DNA of 64,000 nt. It comes from Gallaecimonas sp. GXIMD4217. GTDB lineage: Bacteria; Pseudomonadota; Gammaproteobacteria; Enterobacterales; Gallaecimonadaceae. How positions within the stretch are numbered: the stretch's first letter is position 1; every line of letters begins with the position of its first letter. The translations under genes were made by a program, and so were the position numbers. Below are positions 53,901 through 62,524 of the stretch, piece by piece. The notes under the pieces are model-generated. The model was given only the letters and a program-made list of their open reading frames with translations, searched no databases and had not been told where the DNA came from. The stretch is from positions 1 to 64,000 of the forward strand of contig NZ_CP149925.1 in assembly GCF_038087665.1 (NCBI RefSeq), given 5' to 3'.

Positions 53901-54492
53901 ACTTCTGCTGCAGGGGCTTCCTGAGCAGCCAGTAGAGCGCCAGCGAGGCGATGGCGCCCAGGGTGTCGGCCAGCATGTCCTTCTGGGCGTCCCAGATATC
54001 GCCCTGGGAACCCAGGAACTCGATGCCGGCATCACCGCCGGCCACCACCGCGAACCACCATTCGATGATCTCGTAGCCGGCGGCAATGGCCATGATGGCG
54101 AACAGGCTGAACAGGCTGGCGATGACGGGGCCGGCCCATTTCCTGCGCACCAGCAGCTCGGTGAAGGCAAAGGCGTAGAAGCCCACAGAGAAGTGGCCGA
54201 TGCGATCGAAGTGGTTACGCTCGGCGCCCAGGGCGTCGGTGACCCAGTCGAAGGGCACGTGGGCGAAGGTGAAGTGGGCGCCCACCGTGTGCCAGAAGAT
54301 CCAGAAGGCCATCAGGCCGTAGGCCAGGTTGGAAAAGCGAAAGGCCCTGAAGGTGAAGGCCAGTATGGCCACCACCCCCAGCACCGGGATCACCTCCGCC
54401 ACCCAGACCTCCCGGGAGGCCGGGTCTATGCCCAGCCACAGGAACAGCACGGAGAACAGGGCCAGCAGGGCCTGGGGAAAGTAGCGGCTCAT
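53899..54492 (-). CDS. yjdF: YjdF-like inner-membrane protein (DUF2238)
   Basis: 197 residues with five or six membrane helices. The DUF2238 signatures VGAHFTFAHVPFDWV, RIGHFSVGFYAFAFTELLVR, AAGYEIIEWW and LGSQGDIWDAQKDMLADTLGA are present. No established function. It follows the bactofilin gene by 24 bp on the same strand and ends in the bidirectional terminator. Confidence 0.85.
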   Translation of the reverse strand: MSRYFPQALLALFSVLFLWLGIDPASREVWVAEVIPVLGVVAILAFTFRAFRFSNLAYGLMAFWIFWHTVGAHFTFAHVPFDWVTDALGAERNHFDRIGHFSVGFYAFAFTELLVRRKWAGPVIASLFSLFAIMAIAAGYEIIEWWFAVVAGGDAGIEFLGSQGDIWDAQKDMLADTLGAIASLALYWLLRKPLQQK

Positions 54493-54516
54493 GGCGCCTC
54501 CTTGCGCACAGGGGGC

Positions 54517-54921
54517 TTAGCCCTGGGCCTTCTTGTCTTCCTTGATGGGGGTGACCTTGGCGGCCTGCTGGCTGAGCGGCTTGGATTCACCCAGGAAGCG
54601 ACCGCCCTTGGCGATGATCAGCTCCTCGCAGTGGATGCTGCCCTCGACGATGCCGCTTTCGAGGATCTCCACCACCTTGGCTTCGATGGTGCCTTCCACC
54701 TTGCCGGCCACGGTCAGATCAACGGCCTTGAGCTGGCCCGTTACTTGGCCGTCACTGCCGATGCGAACGGACTTGTCGGCACCGACAGTGCCTTTGATGT
54801 TGCCGTCAATGTGGAGGTTGCAGGTGATGTTGAGTTCGCCGTCGATAACGGTGCCGGCTGCGATAACTGTGGTTGCCATAGGGTCCTGAGGCTTTCGATT
54901 GTCGTTATTAAAGATGGCCAT
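54517..54921 (-). CDS. Bactofilin family cytoskeletal protein
   Basis: 134 residues. Central bactofilin domain (PF04519) at about 18-105, a right-handed beta-helix that polymerises without nucleotide (TVIAAGTVIDGELNITCNLHIDGNIKGTV; GQVTGQLKAVDLTVAGKVEGTI). Short polar ends. The start at 54921 has GGAG about 11 nt upstream; Met15 (54879) is an alternative. Its first 181 bases overlap the upstream M23 peptidase gene in another frame. Bactofilin-M23 pairs direct cell-wall shape in other bacteria. Confidence 0.88.
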   Translation of the reverse strand: MAIFNNDNRKPQDPMATTVIAAGTVIDGELNITCNLHIDGNIKGTVGADKSVRIGSDGQVTGQLKAVDLTVAGKVEGTIEAKVVEILESGIVEGSIHCEELIIAKGGRFLGESKPLSQQAAKVTPIKEDKKAQG

Positions 54922-55811
54922 GGAACTTTCTTCTCCACGTCGAAGAGCCGATCGTAATTATCAATTTGCCAATCCACGAACGGCTTGGGGTTTAAGGGGA
55001 TACCGGCATAGCTTACTTCATAATGCAGGTGGGGCCCCGTACTGGTGCCACTGTTGCCCGAGTAGGCGATCAGCTCGCCCTTGCGGACATAGGCGCCCCG
55101 CTTGACGGCAATGCTCTTGAGGTGGGCATAGCGCGTCTTGAAGCCGAAGGCGTGGCTGACCAGCATCATGGTGCCATATCCTGTCTTACGACGACTGACC
55201 AGTTCCACAACACCGTCCGCCGTGGCATAGACCGGTGTGCCTACATGGGCGACCATGTCCAGGCCGGCGTGGTGGATGGTGCGCTTCTTGACCGGGTGCT
55301 TGCGCTTGCCGAACGAAGAGCTGATGTAGGCGTAGTCCAGGGGGTCGCCGTTGGGGATCATGTTGAGGCTGACCTGGCGGCTGTTCATGGCCAATGAGGC
55401 CAGATCCACCCTTTCCAGGGTGTCCAGCTGGGGCAGCTCGGGGGCGCCCGAGCCGAGCTTGTCTTCCAGGTCGTCCAGGCGGCTGGTGACGGCGGTGAGT
55501 TCCTCGGCCTTGCGGGCGATGGCGGTCTCCAGCAGCTGGCGGTCCTGTTCCACCTTGGCGTAGTCGGCCCTGGCGGCGTTGAGTTCGTCGGTGAGGGCAC
55601 TGAGTTCGGCCCGGTTCTGGGCCAGGCGCCGGCCGGCGTCGTCGGCCTGCCAGTGCAGGAAGCGGATATAGCCGGCCATGCCCAGCAACACCAGCACAAC
55701 GGCGGTCAGCGCCGCAATGAGGGCATTGCGGCGCTTGACGGTCAGGGCCAGGTGGCGGGTGCCACTGAGGCCGCTGATGGTGATATGGAGTGTCTCTCTC
55801 AGCGAAGACAT
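54741..55811 (-). CDS. M23-family membrane-anchored metallopeptidase
   Basis: 356 residues. N-terminal membrane anchor at about 28-50 (ALIAALTAVVLVLLGMAGYI), a coiled coil at about 55-120, then the LytM/M23 zinc domain: HHAGLDMVAHVGTPVYA (HxxxD), GNSGTSTGPHLHYEV (HxH). It should cleave peptidoglycan cross-bridges, or activate an amidase if inactive. All zinc ligands appear intact. The last 60 codons run through the bactofilin gene in a different frame; the conserved domain ends before this overlap. Confidence 0.9.
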   Translation of the reverse strand: MSSLRETLHITISGLSGTRHLALTVKRRNALIAALTAVVLVLLGMAGYIRFLHWQADDAGRRLAQNRAELSALTDELNAARADYAKVEQDRQLLETAIARKAEELTAVTSRLDDLEDKLGSGAPELPQLDTLERVDLASLAMNSRQVSLNMIPNGDPLDYAYISSSFGKRKHPVKKRTIHHAGLDMVAHVGTPVYATADGVVELVSRRKTGYGTMMLVSHAFGFKTRYAHLKSIAVKRGAYVRKGELIAYSGNSGTSTGPHLHYEVSYAGIPLNPKPFVDWQIDNYDRLFDVEKKVPWPSLITTIESLRTLWQPQLSQPAPLSTANSTSPATSTLTATSKALSVPTSPFASAVTAK

Positions 55812-55935
55812 GGACGCACTTTTTTCGTTGTTATTGGGGGCCGTTCAGCAGCGGCCATGGGGCATTTTGTCGTTAATCTGCCGTTAAGGAAAGGGCATTG
55901 TGCCAAACAAGGCCCGTCCATTGCCAGCCACTGAA

Positions 55936-56658
55936 TCAGCGCTTGTTAAATCCCTGTTGCTCAAGGAAGGCCTGCATGTGGGGCCTGGCCTCCTTGGTCA
56001 GGGTGGCGGCGATCTGCTCGCTCCAGCTCATTTCCTTGTTGCCGCCGGTGCGCTCCCGGTAATACAGGCGCACCTGCTCGTCGTACCGGGCCAGCAGGGC
56101 CTGGTCCAGTTCCCGGTAGCCGTTTTCGTGTACCACCAGGGGCCGGGGCAGGCGCGGCCTCAGGGTCGGCTGCTGATCCGGGTGGCCCAGACAGAGGCCG
56201 AACAGGGGGATGACGTGCTTGGGCAGGCCCAGCAGCTCGGCCACCTGGTCCGGGTGGTTGCGGATACCGCCGATAAAGACCCCGCCCAGGCCCAGTGACT
56301 CTGCGGCCAGCAGGGCGTTCTGGCCCATCAGGGCGCCGTCCACGGCGCCGATCAGCAGCTGCTCCACATAGCCCAGCCTGGCGTCCGGCACTATCTGCCG
56401 GTGGCGGTGGTAGTCGGCGCAGAACACCAGGAATTCCGCCGCCTTGCCCACCCAGGGCTGGTTGCCGGTGAGCTCCACCAGGGACTGGCGCTTGTCGTGG
56501 TCGGTGACGCGGATGAGGGTGCCCACCTGCAGGAAGCTGGAGGTGGAGGCGGCCTGGGCGGCGGCCAGCACGGCATCCAGCTGCGCCGGGTCTATGGGCT
56601 CGGGAGTGAACTTGCGGATGGAGGCGTGGGACAGGATCAGCTCTATGGTCGGGTTCAT
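55936..56658 (-). CDS. nfsA: Oxygen-insensitive NADPH nitroreductase NfsA
   Basis: 240 residues, the same as E. coli NfsA, from the ATG at 56658 (MNPTIELILSHASIRKFTPEPI; E. coli MTPTIELICGHRSIRHFT). FMN-dependent two-electron reduction of nitroaromatics and quinones. AESLGLGGVFIGGIRN and LPLF/IPLFGLCLGHP blocks are conserved. An ATG two codons upstream (56664) is an equally legible start. It is divergent from the M16 gene, 170 bp away. Confidence 0.95.
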   Translation of the reverse strand: MNPTIELILSHASIRKFTPEPIDPAQLDAVLAAAQAASTSSFLQVGTLIRVTDHDKRQSLVELTGNQPWVGKAAEFLVFCADYHRHRQIVPDARLGYVEQLLIGAVDGALMGQNALLAAESLGLGGVFIGGIRNHPDQVAELLGLPKHVIPLFGLCLGHPDQQPTLRPRLPRPLVVHENGYRELDQALLARYDEQVRLYYRERTGGNKEMSWSEQIAATLTKEARPHMQAFLEQQGFNKR

Positions 56659-56828
56659 GGTCATGGCTTTGTAACTGTGATGGCCACAAGCTACTACCGG
56701 CCGCCTTTGGGGACAACGGCCTATTGCCTTACCAATCAAGTAAATTTTTACATTTTGATGATCCCGGCCAGGCCCCGGCTTGTGGCATGGTATGGGGCCA
56801 GTTGTATCCAGATGCCAAGGGAATTCGC

Positions 56829-59681
56829 ATGAAACTCAAAGCCACCAGCCTGGCCGTGTTGGCCGCCTTCAGCCTGCTGGGTTGCCAGCAGCTGCCGTCC
56901 ACCCCAGCCGGTGCCGAGCTCGCCATCCAGGTCAGCCCGGCCGACCAGCGGCAATACCGCTACCTGGAGCTGGATAACGGCCTCAAGGTGATGCTGGCGT
57001 CCGACGCCCAGGCCGACAAGGCCGCCGCCTCCCTGGTGGTGCACGTGGGCCATACCGCCGATCCCAAGGACCGTCAGGGCCTGGCCCACTTCCTGGAGCA
57101 CATGCTGTTCCTGTCCACCGAGAAGTACCCCAAGGTGGACGAATACCGCGAATTCATCGAGAAGCACGGCGGCGGCTCCAATGCCGGCACCGGCCAGGCC
57201 TACACCAGCTACTTCTTCGATATCGAGCCGGGCCAGTTCGCCCCGGCCCTGGACAGGTTCGCCCAGTTCTTCATTGCTCCCAGCCTGGATCCCGCCTATG
57301 TGGAGCGGGAGAAGAAGGCGGTCCACTCCGAATACGAGATGAAGAAGAAGGACGAGTGGCGCCGCTACAACGAGATCCTCAAGAAGACCGCCAATCCCGA
57401 GCACCCGGCCTCCCAGTTCTCCGTGGGTAACCTGACCACCCTGGCCGACCGCGACGGCGACAGGGTCTGGGACGATCTCAAGGCCTTCCACGAGCAGTAC
57501 TACCATGCCGGCAACATGACCCTGGCCCTGGTGGGCCGCGAGGATCTGGATACCCTGGCCAAATACGCCAAGGAGATGTTCGGCGCCATCCCCGGCAAGG
57601 CCGACAACCACCCGGTGCCCAAGGTGGCTCCCTTCACGCCGGAGCAGCTGGGCGTGCGCATCGACCAGGAGCCCCTGAAGGAAGAGCGGCTGCTGTCCCT
57701 GCAGTTCCCGCTGCCCAAGGCCAACCAGCACTACCAGGCCAAGCCCCTGGGTTACGTCAGCAAGCTGCTGGCCAACACCGCCCCGGGCAGCCTCTATTCC
57801 GGCCTCAAGGAAGCCGGCCTGGTGGACGAGCTGAGCGTCTACCACTGGGGCCCGGACGACCATGACGTCCTTTATGTGGACTTCAACCTCACCGAGGCCG
57901 GCGCCGGCCAGATCGACGCCATCACCGAGGCCACCTTCGCCTACATCGACCTGATCCGCCGCCAGGGCGTCAGGCAGAGCTACTTCGAGGAGCAGCGCAA
58001 GGCCGCCGGCCTGGACTTCCGCTTCCAGGAGAAGCAGCGTGCCGCCTCCCTGGCCAGCAACCTGGCCGGCAACCTCCAGGAGGTGGCGCCCGAGCACGTG
58101 CTCAGCGCCGGCTACCTCTACGAGCAGTTCAAGCCGACGCTTATCCAGGATTACCTGGCCAGGCTGACCCCGGCCAACCTGCGCCAGGTGGTGAAGATGC
58201 CCGGCGTGGAGACCGACCAGGTGGAGGCCCGCTACCAGGCCCCCTACAAGGTCAGCGCCCTGGACGACAGCCTCAAGGCCAAGTGGGCCGCTGCCCGCGG
58301 CGAGGAGCGTTTCCAGCTGCCGCCGGCCAACCCCTACCTGGCCGAAAACCCGGTGCTCAAGCCCCTGGCCGAACCCAAGGCCGAGCCCCAGCTGCTGGTC
58401 CAGGCACCCGGCCTGAGCCTCTGGCACCTGCAGGACAGTGACTTCCCCATGCCCAAGGCCAGCCTCAAGGTCGGCCTGTACAGGCCCATCCAGGATGTCA
58501 CCGAGAACGCCATGAACAGCCTCTATGCCGATCTGGTCAATGTGGCCCTGGAAGGGGAAGGCTACCCGGCCAGCCAGGCCGGTCTCTATTTCCGTGTCGG
58601 TGCCCACGACCGCGGCCTGGGCTACACCGTCACCGGCTATGACGAAAAGCAGCGACTGCTGGTGAGCCGTATCCACCAGGCCCTGGCCCTGGCCGAGCTG
58701 ACCGAGGCCAGGTTCGAACAGTACAGAGACAGCCTGGTACGGCAGTGGCGCAACAGCGCCTTCGAACGGCCCTACCTGCAGGCCTTCCGGGTCTTCGGCC
58801 ATACCCTGTCCGCCAACAGCCACGGCGCCATGGCCAAGGCCGATGCCCTAGAGGGCGTCGACTTCGCCAGCTTCCGCAGCTTCGTGAACAACTACCGCAG
58901 GCAGCTGGCCGTGGAGGCCCTGGTGCACGGTAACCTGACCGAGCAGGAGGCCAGGGACTTCGCCGGCTACCTGAAGGCGGACCTGCTCAAGGGCGCCGAG
59001 GCCATCGACAAGCCCCGGGAACGGCTGGCGGACATTCCCAACGGCCAGGAGCTGATCAAGGCCATCGACATCGACCACAACGATGCGGTCATCGCCATGC
59101 AATACATCGCCGACGGCACCGATGTGGCCAGCACCGCCCGCTACGCCCTGACCGGCCATATGCTGAGTGCGCCCTTCTTCTCGCAGCTGCGCACCGAGCA
59201 GCAGCTGGGCTATGTGGTGTCCGCCGGCGCTACCAGCGTCAGTCGCCATCCCGCCCTGTACACGGTGATCCAGTCGCCGGTGGCGGATCCCGTGACCCTG
59301 CGCGGCCGTATCGACGCCTTCCTGGACGGTTACCGCCAGACCCTGGCACAGATGAGCGATGCCGATTTCGCCGCCCAGAAGGCGGGCCTGGTCAACAAGC
59401 TGATGGAGAAGGACAAGCAGCTGGCCCAGAAGAGCGGCCGCCTCTGGGATCTGATCAGCGATGAGCGCCCCTTCGACTGGCGGGCCCAGCTGATCCAGGC
59501 CGTCGAGGGCCTGGACAAGGCCGAGCTGGTCGATTTCTACAGCCGGCAGGTAGCCGATATGGGCGCCGGCCGCTACGTGGTCTGGAGCGAGGGCCAGCAG
59601 CGCATCGCCGCCGGTACCGAGCCCAGGGCCTGCAAGGGCCAGGCCTGCTTCGAGGACATCTGGACCTTCAAGGCCCAGTGA
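56829..59681 (+). CDS. M16-family (insulinase/protease III-like) lipoprotein peptidase
   Basis: 950 residues. Signal peptide with lipobox LLGC (Cys19), then four M16 homologous domains. The inverted zinc site is H87-FLE-H91 in GLAHFLEHMLFLST, with the distal Glu of VHSEYEMKKKDEWRR. The long four-domain layout is that of protease III (PtrA)/insulin-degrading enzyme, here apparently lipid-anchored. QLGYVVSAGATSV near the C-terminus is the peptide-binding signature of the class. It would degrade peptides in the periplasm. Confidence 0.92.
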   Translation: MKLKATSLAVLAAFSLLGCQQLPSTPAGAELAIQVSPADQRQYRYLELDNGLKVMLASDAQADKAAASLVVHVGHTADPKDRQGLAHFLEHMLFLSTEKYPKVDEYREFIEKHGGGSNAGTGQAYTSYFFDIEPGQFAPALDRFAQFFIAPSLDPAYVEREKKAVHSEYEMKKKDEWRRYNEILKKTANPEHPASQFSVGNLTTLADRDGDRVWDDLKAFHEQYYHAGNMTLALVGREDLDTLAKYAKEMFGAIPGKADNHPVPKVAPFTPEQLGVRIDQEPLKEERLLSLQFPLPKANQHYQAKPLGYVSKLLANTAPGSLYSGLKEAGLVDELSVYHWGPDDHDVLYVDFNLTEAGAGQIDAITEATFAYIDLIRRQGVRQSYFEEQRKAAGLDFRFQEKQRAASLASNLAGNLQEVAPEHVLSAGYLYEQFKPTLIQDYLARLTPANLRQVVKMPGVETDQVEARYQAPYKVSALDDSLKAKWAAARGEERFQLPPANPYLAENPVLKPLAEPKAEPQLLVQAPGLSLWHLQDSDFPMPKASLKVGLYRPIQDVTENAMNSLYADLVNVALEGEGYPASQAGLYFRVGAHDRGLGYTVTGYDEKQRLLVSRIHQALALAELTEARFEQYRDSLVRQWRNSAFERPYLQAFRVFGHTLSANSHGAMAKADALEGVDFASFRSFVNNYRRQLAVEALVHGNLTEQEARDFAGYLKADLLKGAEAIDKPRERLADIPNGQELIKAIDIDHNDAVIAMQYIADGTDVASTARYALTGHMLSAPFFSQLRTEQQLGYVVSAGATSVSRHPALYTVIQSPVADPVTLRGRIDAFLDGYRQTLAQMSDADFAAQKAGLVNKLMEKDKQLAQKSGRLWDLISDERPFDWRAQLIQAVEGLDKAELVDFYSRQVADMGAGRYVVWSEGQQRIAAGTEPRACKGQACFEDIWTFKAQ

Positions 59682-59698
59682 CGGAAAGGGCAAGTACG

Positions 59699-59725
59699 AA
59701 AAACCGGCCTCCTGGCCGGTTTTTT
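59699..59725. terminator. Bidirectional terminator between M16 gene and recG
   Basis: Stem ACCGGCC/GGCCGGT with a TCCT loop, flanked by A and T runs. It touches the recG stop codon. Confidence 0.88.
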
Positions 59726-61803
59726 CATGCGTTGGCGTATTCGCTCTTCTGGCCCAGCCAGCGCTGGCCGAGGGCAATGACCTTGTCCGGGTGCTGGCGC
59801 AGCAGCTGCTGGGCGATGCGCTGCACCAGGGGCATCAGGTGGGCGTCCCGGGTCAGGTCCGCTATCTTCAGCTCGGCCAGGCCGGTCTGGCGGGTGCCCA
59901 GCAGCTCGCCGGGGCCGCGGATCTCCAGGTCCCGCTGGGCGATGACGAAGCCGTCGTTGCTGTCCCTGAGCACCCCCAGGCGGGCGGTGGCGGTTTTCGA
60001 CAGGGGGGCGTGGTAGAGCAGCACGCAGTGGGAGGCCACGGCGCCGCGGCCGACCCGGCCCCTGAGCTGGTGCAGCTGGGCCAGGCCCAGGCGCTCCGGG
60101 TTCTCGATGATCATCAGCGAGGCGTTGGGTACGTCCACCCCCACCTCGATGACGGTGGTGGCCACCAGCAGCTGCAGCTCGCCGGCCTTGAAGGCCTGCA
60201 TCACTTCCTGCTTCTCCTCCGCCTTCATGCGCCCGTGCACCAGGCCGATGCTGAGTTCCGGCAGGGCCTGTTGCAGCAGGGCGGCGGTGTCTTCGGCGGC
60301 CTGGGCCTCCAGCACATCGGATTCCTCGATCAGGGTGCAGACCCAGTAGGCCTGGCGGCCCTGCTGGCAGGCCAGGCGCACCCGCTCTATGACCTGATCC
60401 CGGCGGCTGTCCGGCACCGCCACCGTGGTGATCGGGGTGCGGCCAGGGGGCAGCTCGTCGATCACCGAGGTGTCCAGATCCGCGTAGGCGGCCATGGCCA
60501 GGGTGCGGGGAATGGGGGTGGCGGTCATGATCAGCTGGTGGGGATAGTGGGCGCCCTGGCGGCCCTTTTCCCTCAGGGTCAGGCGCTGGTGCACCCCGAA
60601 TCGGTGCTGCTCGTCGATGATCACCAGGGCCAGGTTGGCGAACTGCACCTCGGCCTGGAACAGGGCATGGGTGCCCACCACCATCTGGGCGGCACCGGAG
60701 GCGATGTCGGCCAGGGCGGCGTTCCTGGCCTTGGCCTTGAGCTTGCCGGCCAGCCAGGTGACCTTGAGATCCAGGGCCTCGAACCAGTGGGCGAAATTCA
60801 ACGCGTGCTGCTCGGCGAGGATCTCGGTGGGCGCCATCAGCGCCACCTGGTAGCCGTTGCTGATGGCCCGAAGCGCCGCCAGGGCCGCCACCAGGGTCTT
60901 GCCGGCGCCCACGTCGCCCTGGACCAGCCGCATCATGGGCCTTTCCAGGGCCAGATCGGCGCGGATCTCCTCGGTCACCCGCTGCTGTGCTCCCGTGGGG
61001 GCAAAGGGCAGGGCGGCCAGGAACTGGCCCTCCAGGCCGTCCTTGGGATGCAGGGCGATGGCGCCGTGGCTCTGGCTGTCGCTGCGCAGCTTGAGCAGCG
61101 ACAACTGCTGGGCCACCAGCTCCTCCAGGGCCAGGCGCTGCTGGGCCGGGTGGCTGCCCGCCTCCAGCTGCTCCAGGGCCATGTCCGGGCTCGGCCGGTG
61201 CACCTGGTAGAGGGCGTCCTTGAGCGGCAGCCGGTGGGGGTTGAGCTCGGGGGGCAGCAGCTCTTCTATGTCACCCCTGAGGAACGGCAGTGCCTGATCG
61301 GTGAGGCTGCGCAACGTCATCTGCCTGAGCCCCTCTGTGGTGGGGTAGACGGGGGTGTAGCTTTCTTCCAGTTCGGCGGCCTGGCCCTCGTCCAGGAAGC
61401 GGTACTCGGGGTGGATCACCTCGATGCGGGCCTTGCCGGCGCGGATCTCGCCGAAGGCGCGCAGGCGGCGGCCGGGCTGGAAGTTGTTCTTCTGGGCGGC
61501 GGTGAAGTTGAAGAAGCGCAAGGTAGCGCTGCCGGTGCCGTCGGCCACCTGCACCGTGAGCATGCGGCGGCGGCCGAAGATCACCTCGGCCTTGAGCACC
61601 TCGGCGACGATGGAGATGTGCATGCCGGGCAGCAGCTCGGCGATGGCGCAGACGCTGGTGCGGTCCTCGTAGCGCAGCGGCAGGTGGAACAGCAGGTCGC
61701 CGATGGTGTGGAGGCCCAGGCGTTCGAGCTTTTCGGCCACCTTGGGGCCGACCCCCTTGAGCGCCGTCACCGGCGCACTCAGCCCCAGATCCGGCGCTGT
61801 CAT
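59725..61803 (-). CDS. recG: ATP-dependent DNA helicase RecG
   Basis: 692 residues (E. coli 693). Reverses stalled forks and branch-migrates recombination intermediates. N-terminal wedge/OB domain, then superfamily 2 helicase motifs: I GDVGAGKTLVAALAAL, II DEQHRFG, III TATPIPRTLAM, and the C-terminal VATTVIEVGVDVPNASLMIIENPERLGLAQLHQLRGRVGRG. It is downstream of trmH by 1 bp, in the conserved spoT-trmH-recG order. Confidence 0.98.
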   Translation of the reverse strand: MTAPDLGLSAPVTALKGVGPKVAEKLERLGLHTIGDLLFHLPLRYEDRTSVCAIAELLPGMHISIVAEVLKAEVIFGRRRMLTVQVADGTGSATLRFFNFTAAQKNNFQPGRRLRAFGEIRAGKARIEVIHPEYRFLDEGQAAELEESYTPVYPTTEGLRQMTLRSLTDQALPFLRGDIEELLPPELNPHRLPLKDALYQVHRPSPDMALEQLEAGSHPAQQRLALEELVAQQLSLLKLRSDSQSHGAIALHPKDGLEGQFLAALPFAPTGAQQRVTEEIRADLALERPMMRLVQGDVGAGKTLVAALAALRAISNGYQVALMAPTEILAEQHALNFAHWFEALDLKVTWLAGKLKAKARNAALADIASGAAQMVVGTHALFQAEVQFANLALVIIDEQHRFGVHQRLTLREKGRQGAHYPHQLIMTATPIPRTLAMAAYADLDTSVIDELPPGRTPITTVAVPDSRRDQVIERVRLACQQGRQAYWVCTLIEESDVLEAQAAEDTAALLQQALPELSIGLVHGRMKAEEKQEVMQAFKAGELQLLVATTVIEVGVDVPNASLMIIENPERLGLAQLHQLRGRVGRGAVASHCVLLYHAPLSKTATARLGVLRDSNDGFVIAQRDLEIRGPGELLGTRQTGLAELKIADLTRDAHLMPLVQRIAQQLLRQHPDKVIALGQRWLGQKSEYANA

Positions 61804-61804
61804 C

Positions 61805-62524
61805 CTAGCTTTCCTCGTCGTCCATGTGTTCCCAGGCGCTGCGGGTCATCTGCATCTGCGCCCACCAGTGGTCATCGGCGACGATCTGGCCCTGATCGTC
61901 TATCTCAGGATAGGGCATGCCCTTGTGCTTGCAGACCCGGGCGAAGATGGGGTGGCCGCGTTCGAACAGGATGCGCTGGAATTCCGCCCGGGGCAGGCGG
62001 CAGCGGTCGTAGAGGCCGGCCTGCTGGCGCTGGCGCTGGGCCTCGTAGAGGATCAGGGCGTTGGCCACCGACACGTTCAGGGACTGCACCATGCCCAGCA
62101 TGGGGATGATCACATGGTGGTCGGCCAGGGCCAGGGCCTCGTCGCTGATGCCGGTCTTTTCCTGGCCGAGGATGATGGCGGTGGGCTGCGTATAGTCTAT
62201 CTGCCTGAAATCCACGGCCTTGTCGGACAGGTGGGTGGCCACCACCTGCATGCCCTGGGCCTTGAAGTGGCTCACGGCGTCCTGGATATCGGCTCTCTTG
62301 GTGACCTTGACCCAGTTCTGGCTGCCGGCGGCGCGGCCGGCGCCAATCTTCAGGCGCTGGCCGGGCGGGTGTATGGCGTGGATCTCGTGGATGCCCACGG
62401 CGTCGGCGGTGCGGATGATGGCCGACAGGTTGTGGGACTTGTGCACCTCTTCCATGCACAGGGTGAGATCGGGCTGGCGGGCCGACAGTACCTGGTTGAT
62501 ACGGTGGAAGCGTTCTGGGGTCAT
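61805..62524 (-). CDS. trmH: tRNA (guanosine-18-2'-O)-methyltransferase TrmH
   Basis: 239 residues (E. coli 229). SPOUT-class enzyme methylating the ribose of G18 in tRNA. Motif 1 VHKSHNLSAIIRTADAVGI, motif 2 AIILGQEKTGIS, motif 3 IPMLGMVQSLNVSVANALILYEA (the trefoil-knot SAM site). The start overlaps the spoT stop by 4 bp and recG follows after 1 bp, so the three genes form an operon. Confidence 0.97.
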   Translation of the reverse strand: MTPERFHRINQVLSARQPDLTLCMEEVHKSHNLSAIIRTADAVGIHEIHAIHPPGQRLKIGAGRAAGSQNWVKVTKRADIQDAVSHFKAQGMQVVATHLSDKAVDFRQIDYTQPTAIILGQEKTGISDEALALADHHVIIPMLGMVQSLNVSVANALILYEAQRQRQQAGLYDRCRLPRAEFQRILFERGHPIFARVCKHKGMPYPEIDDQGQIVADDHWWAQMQMTRSAWEHMDDEES

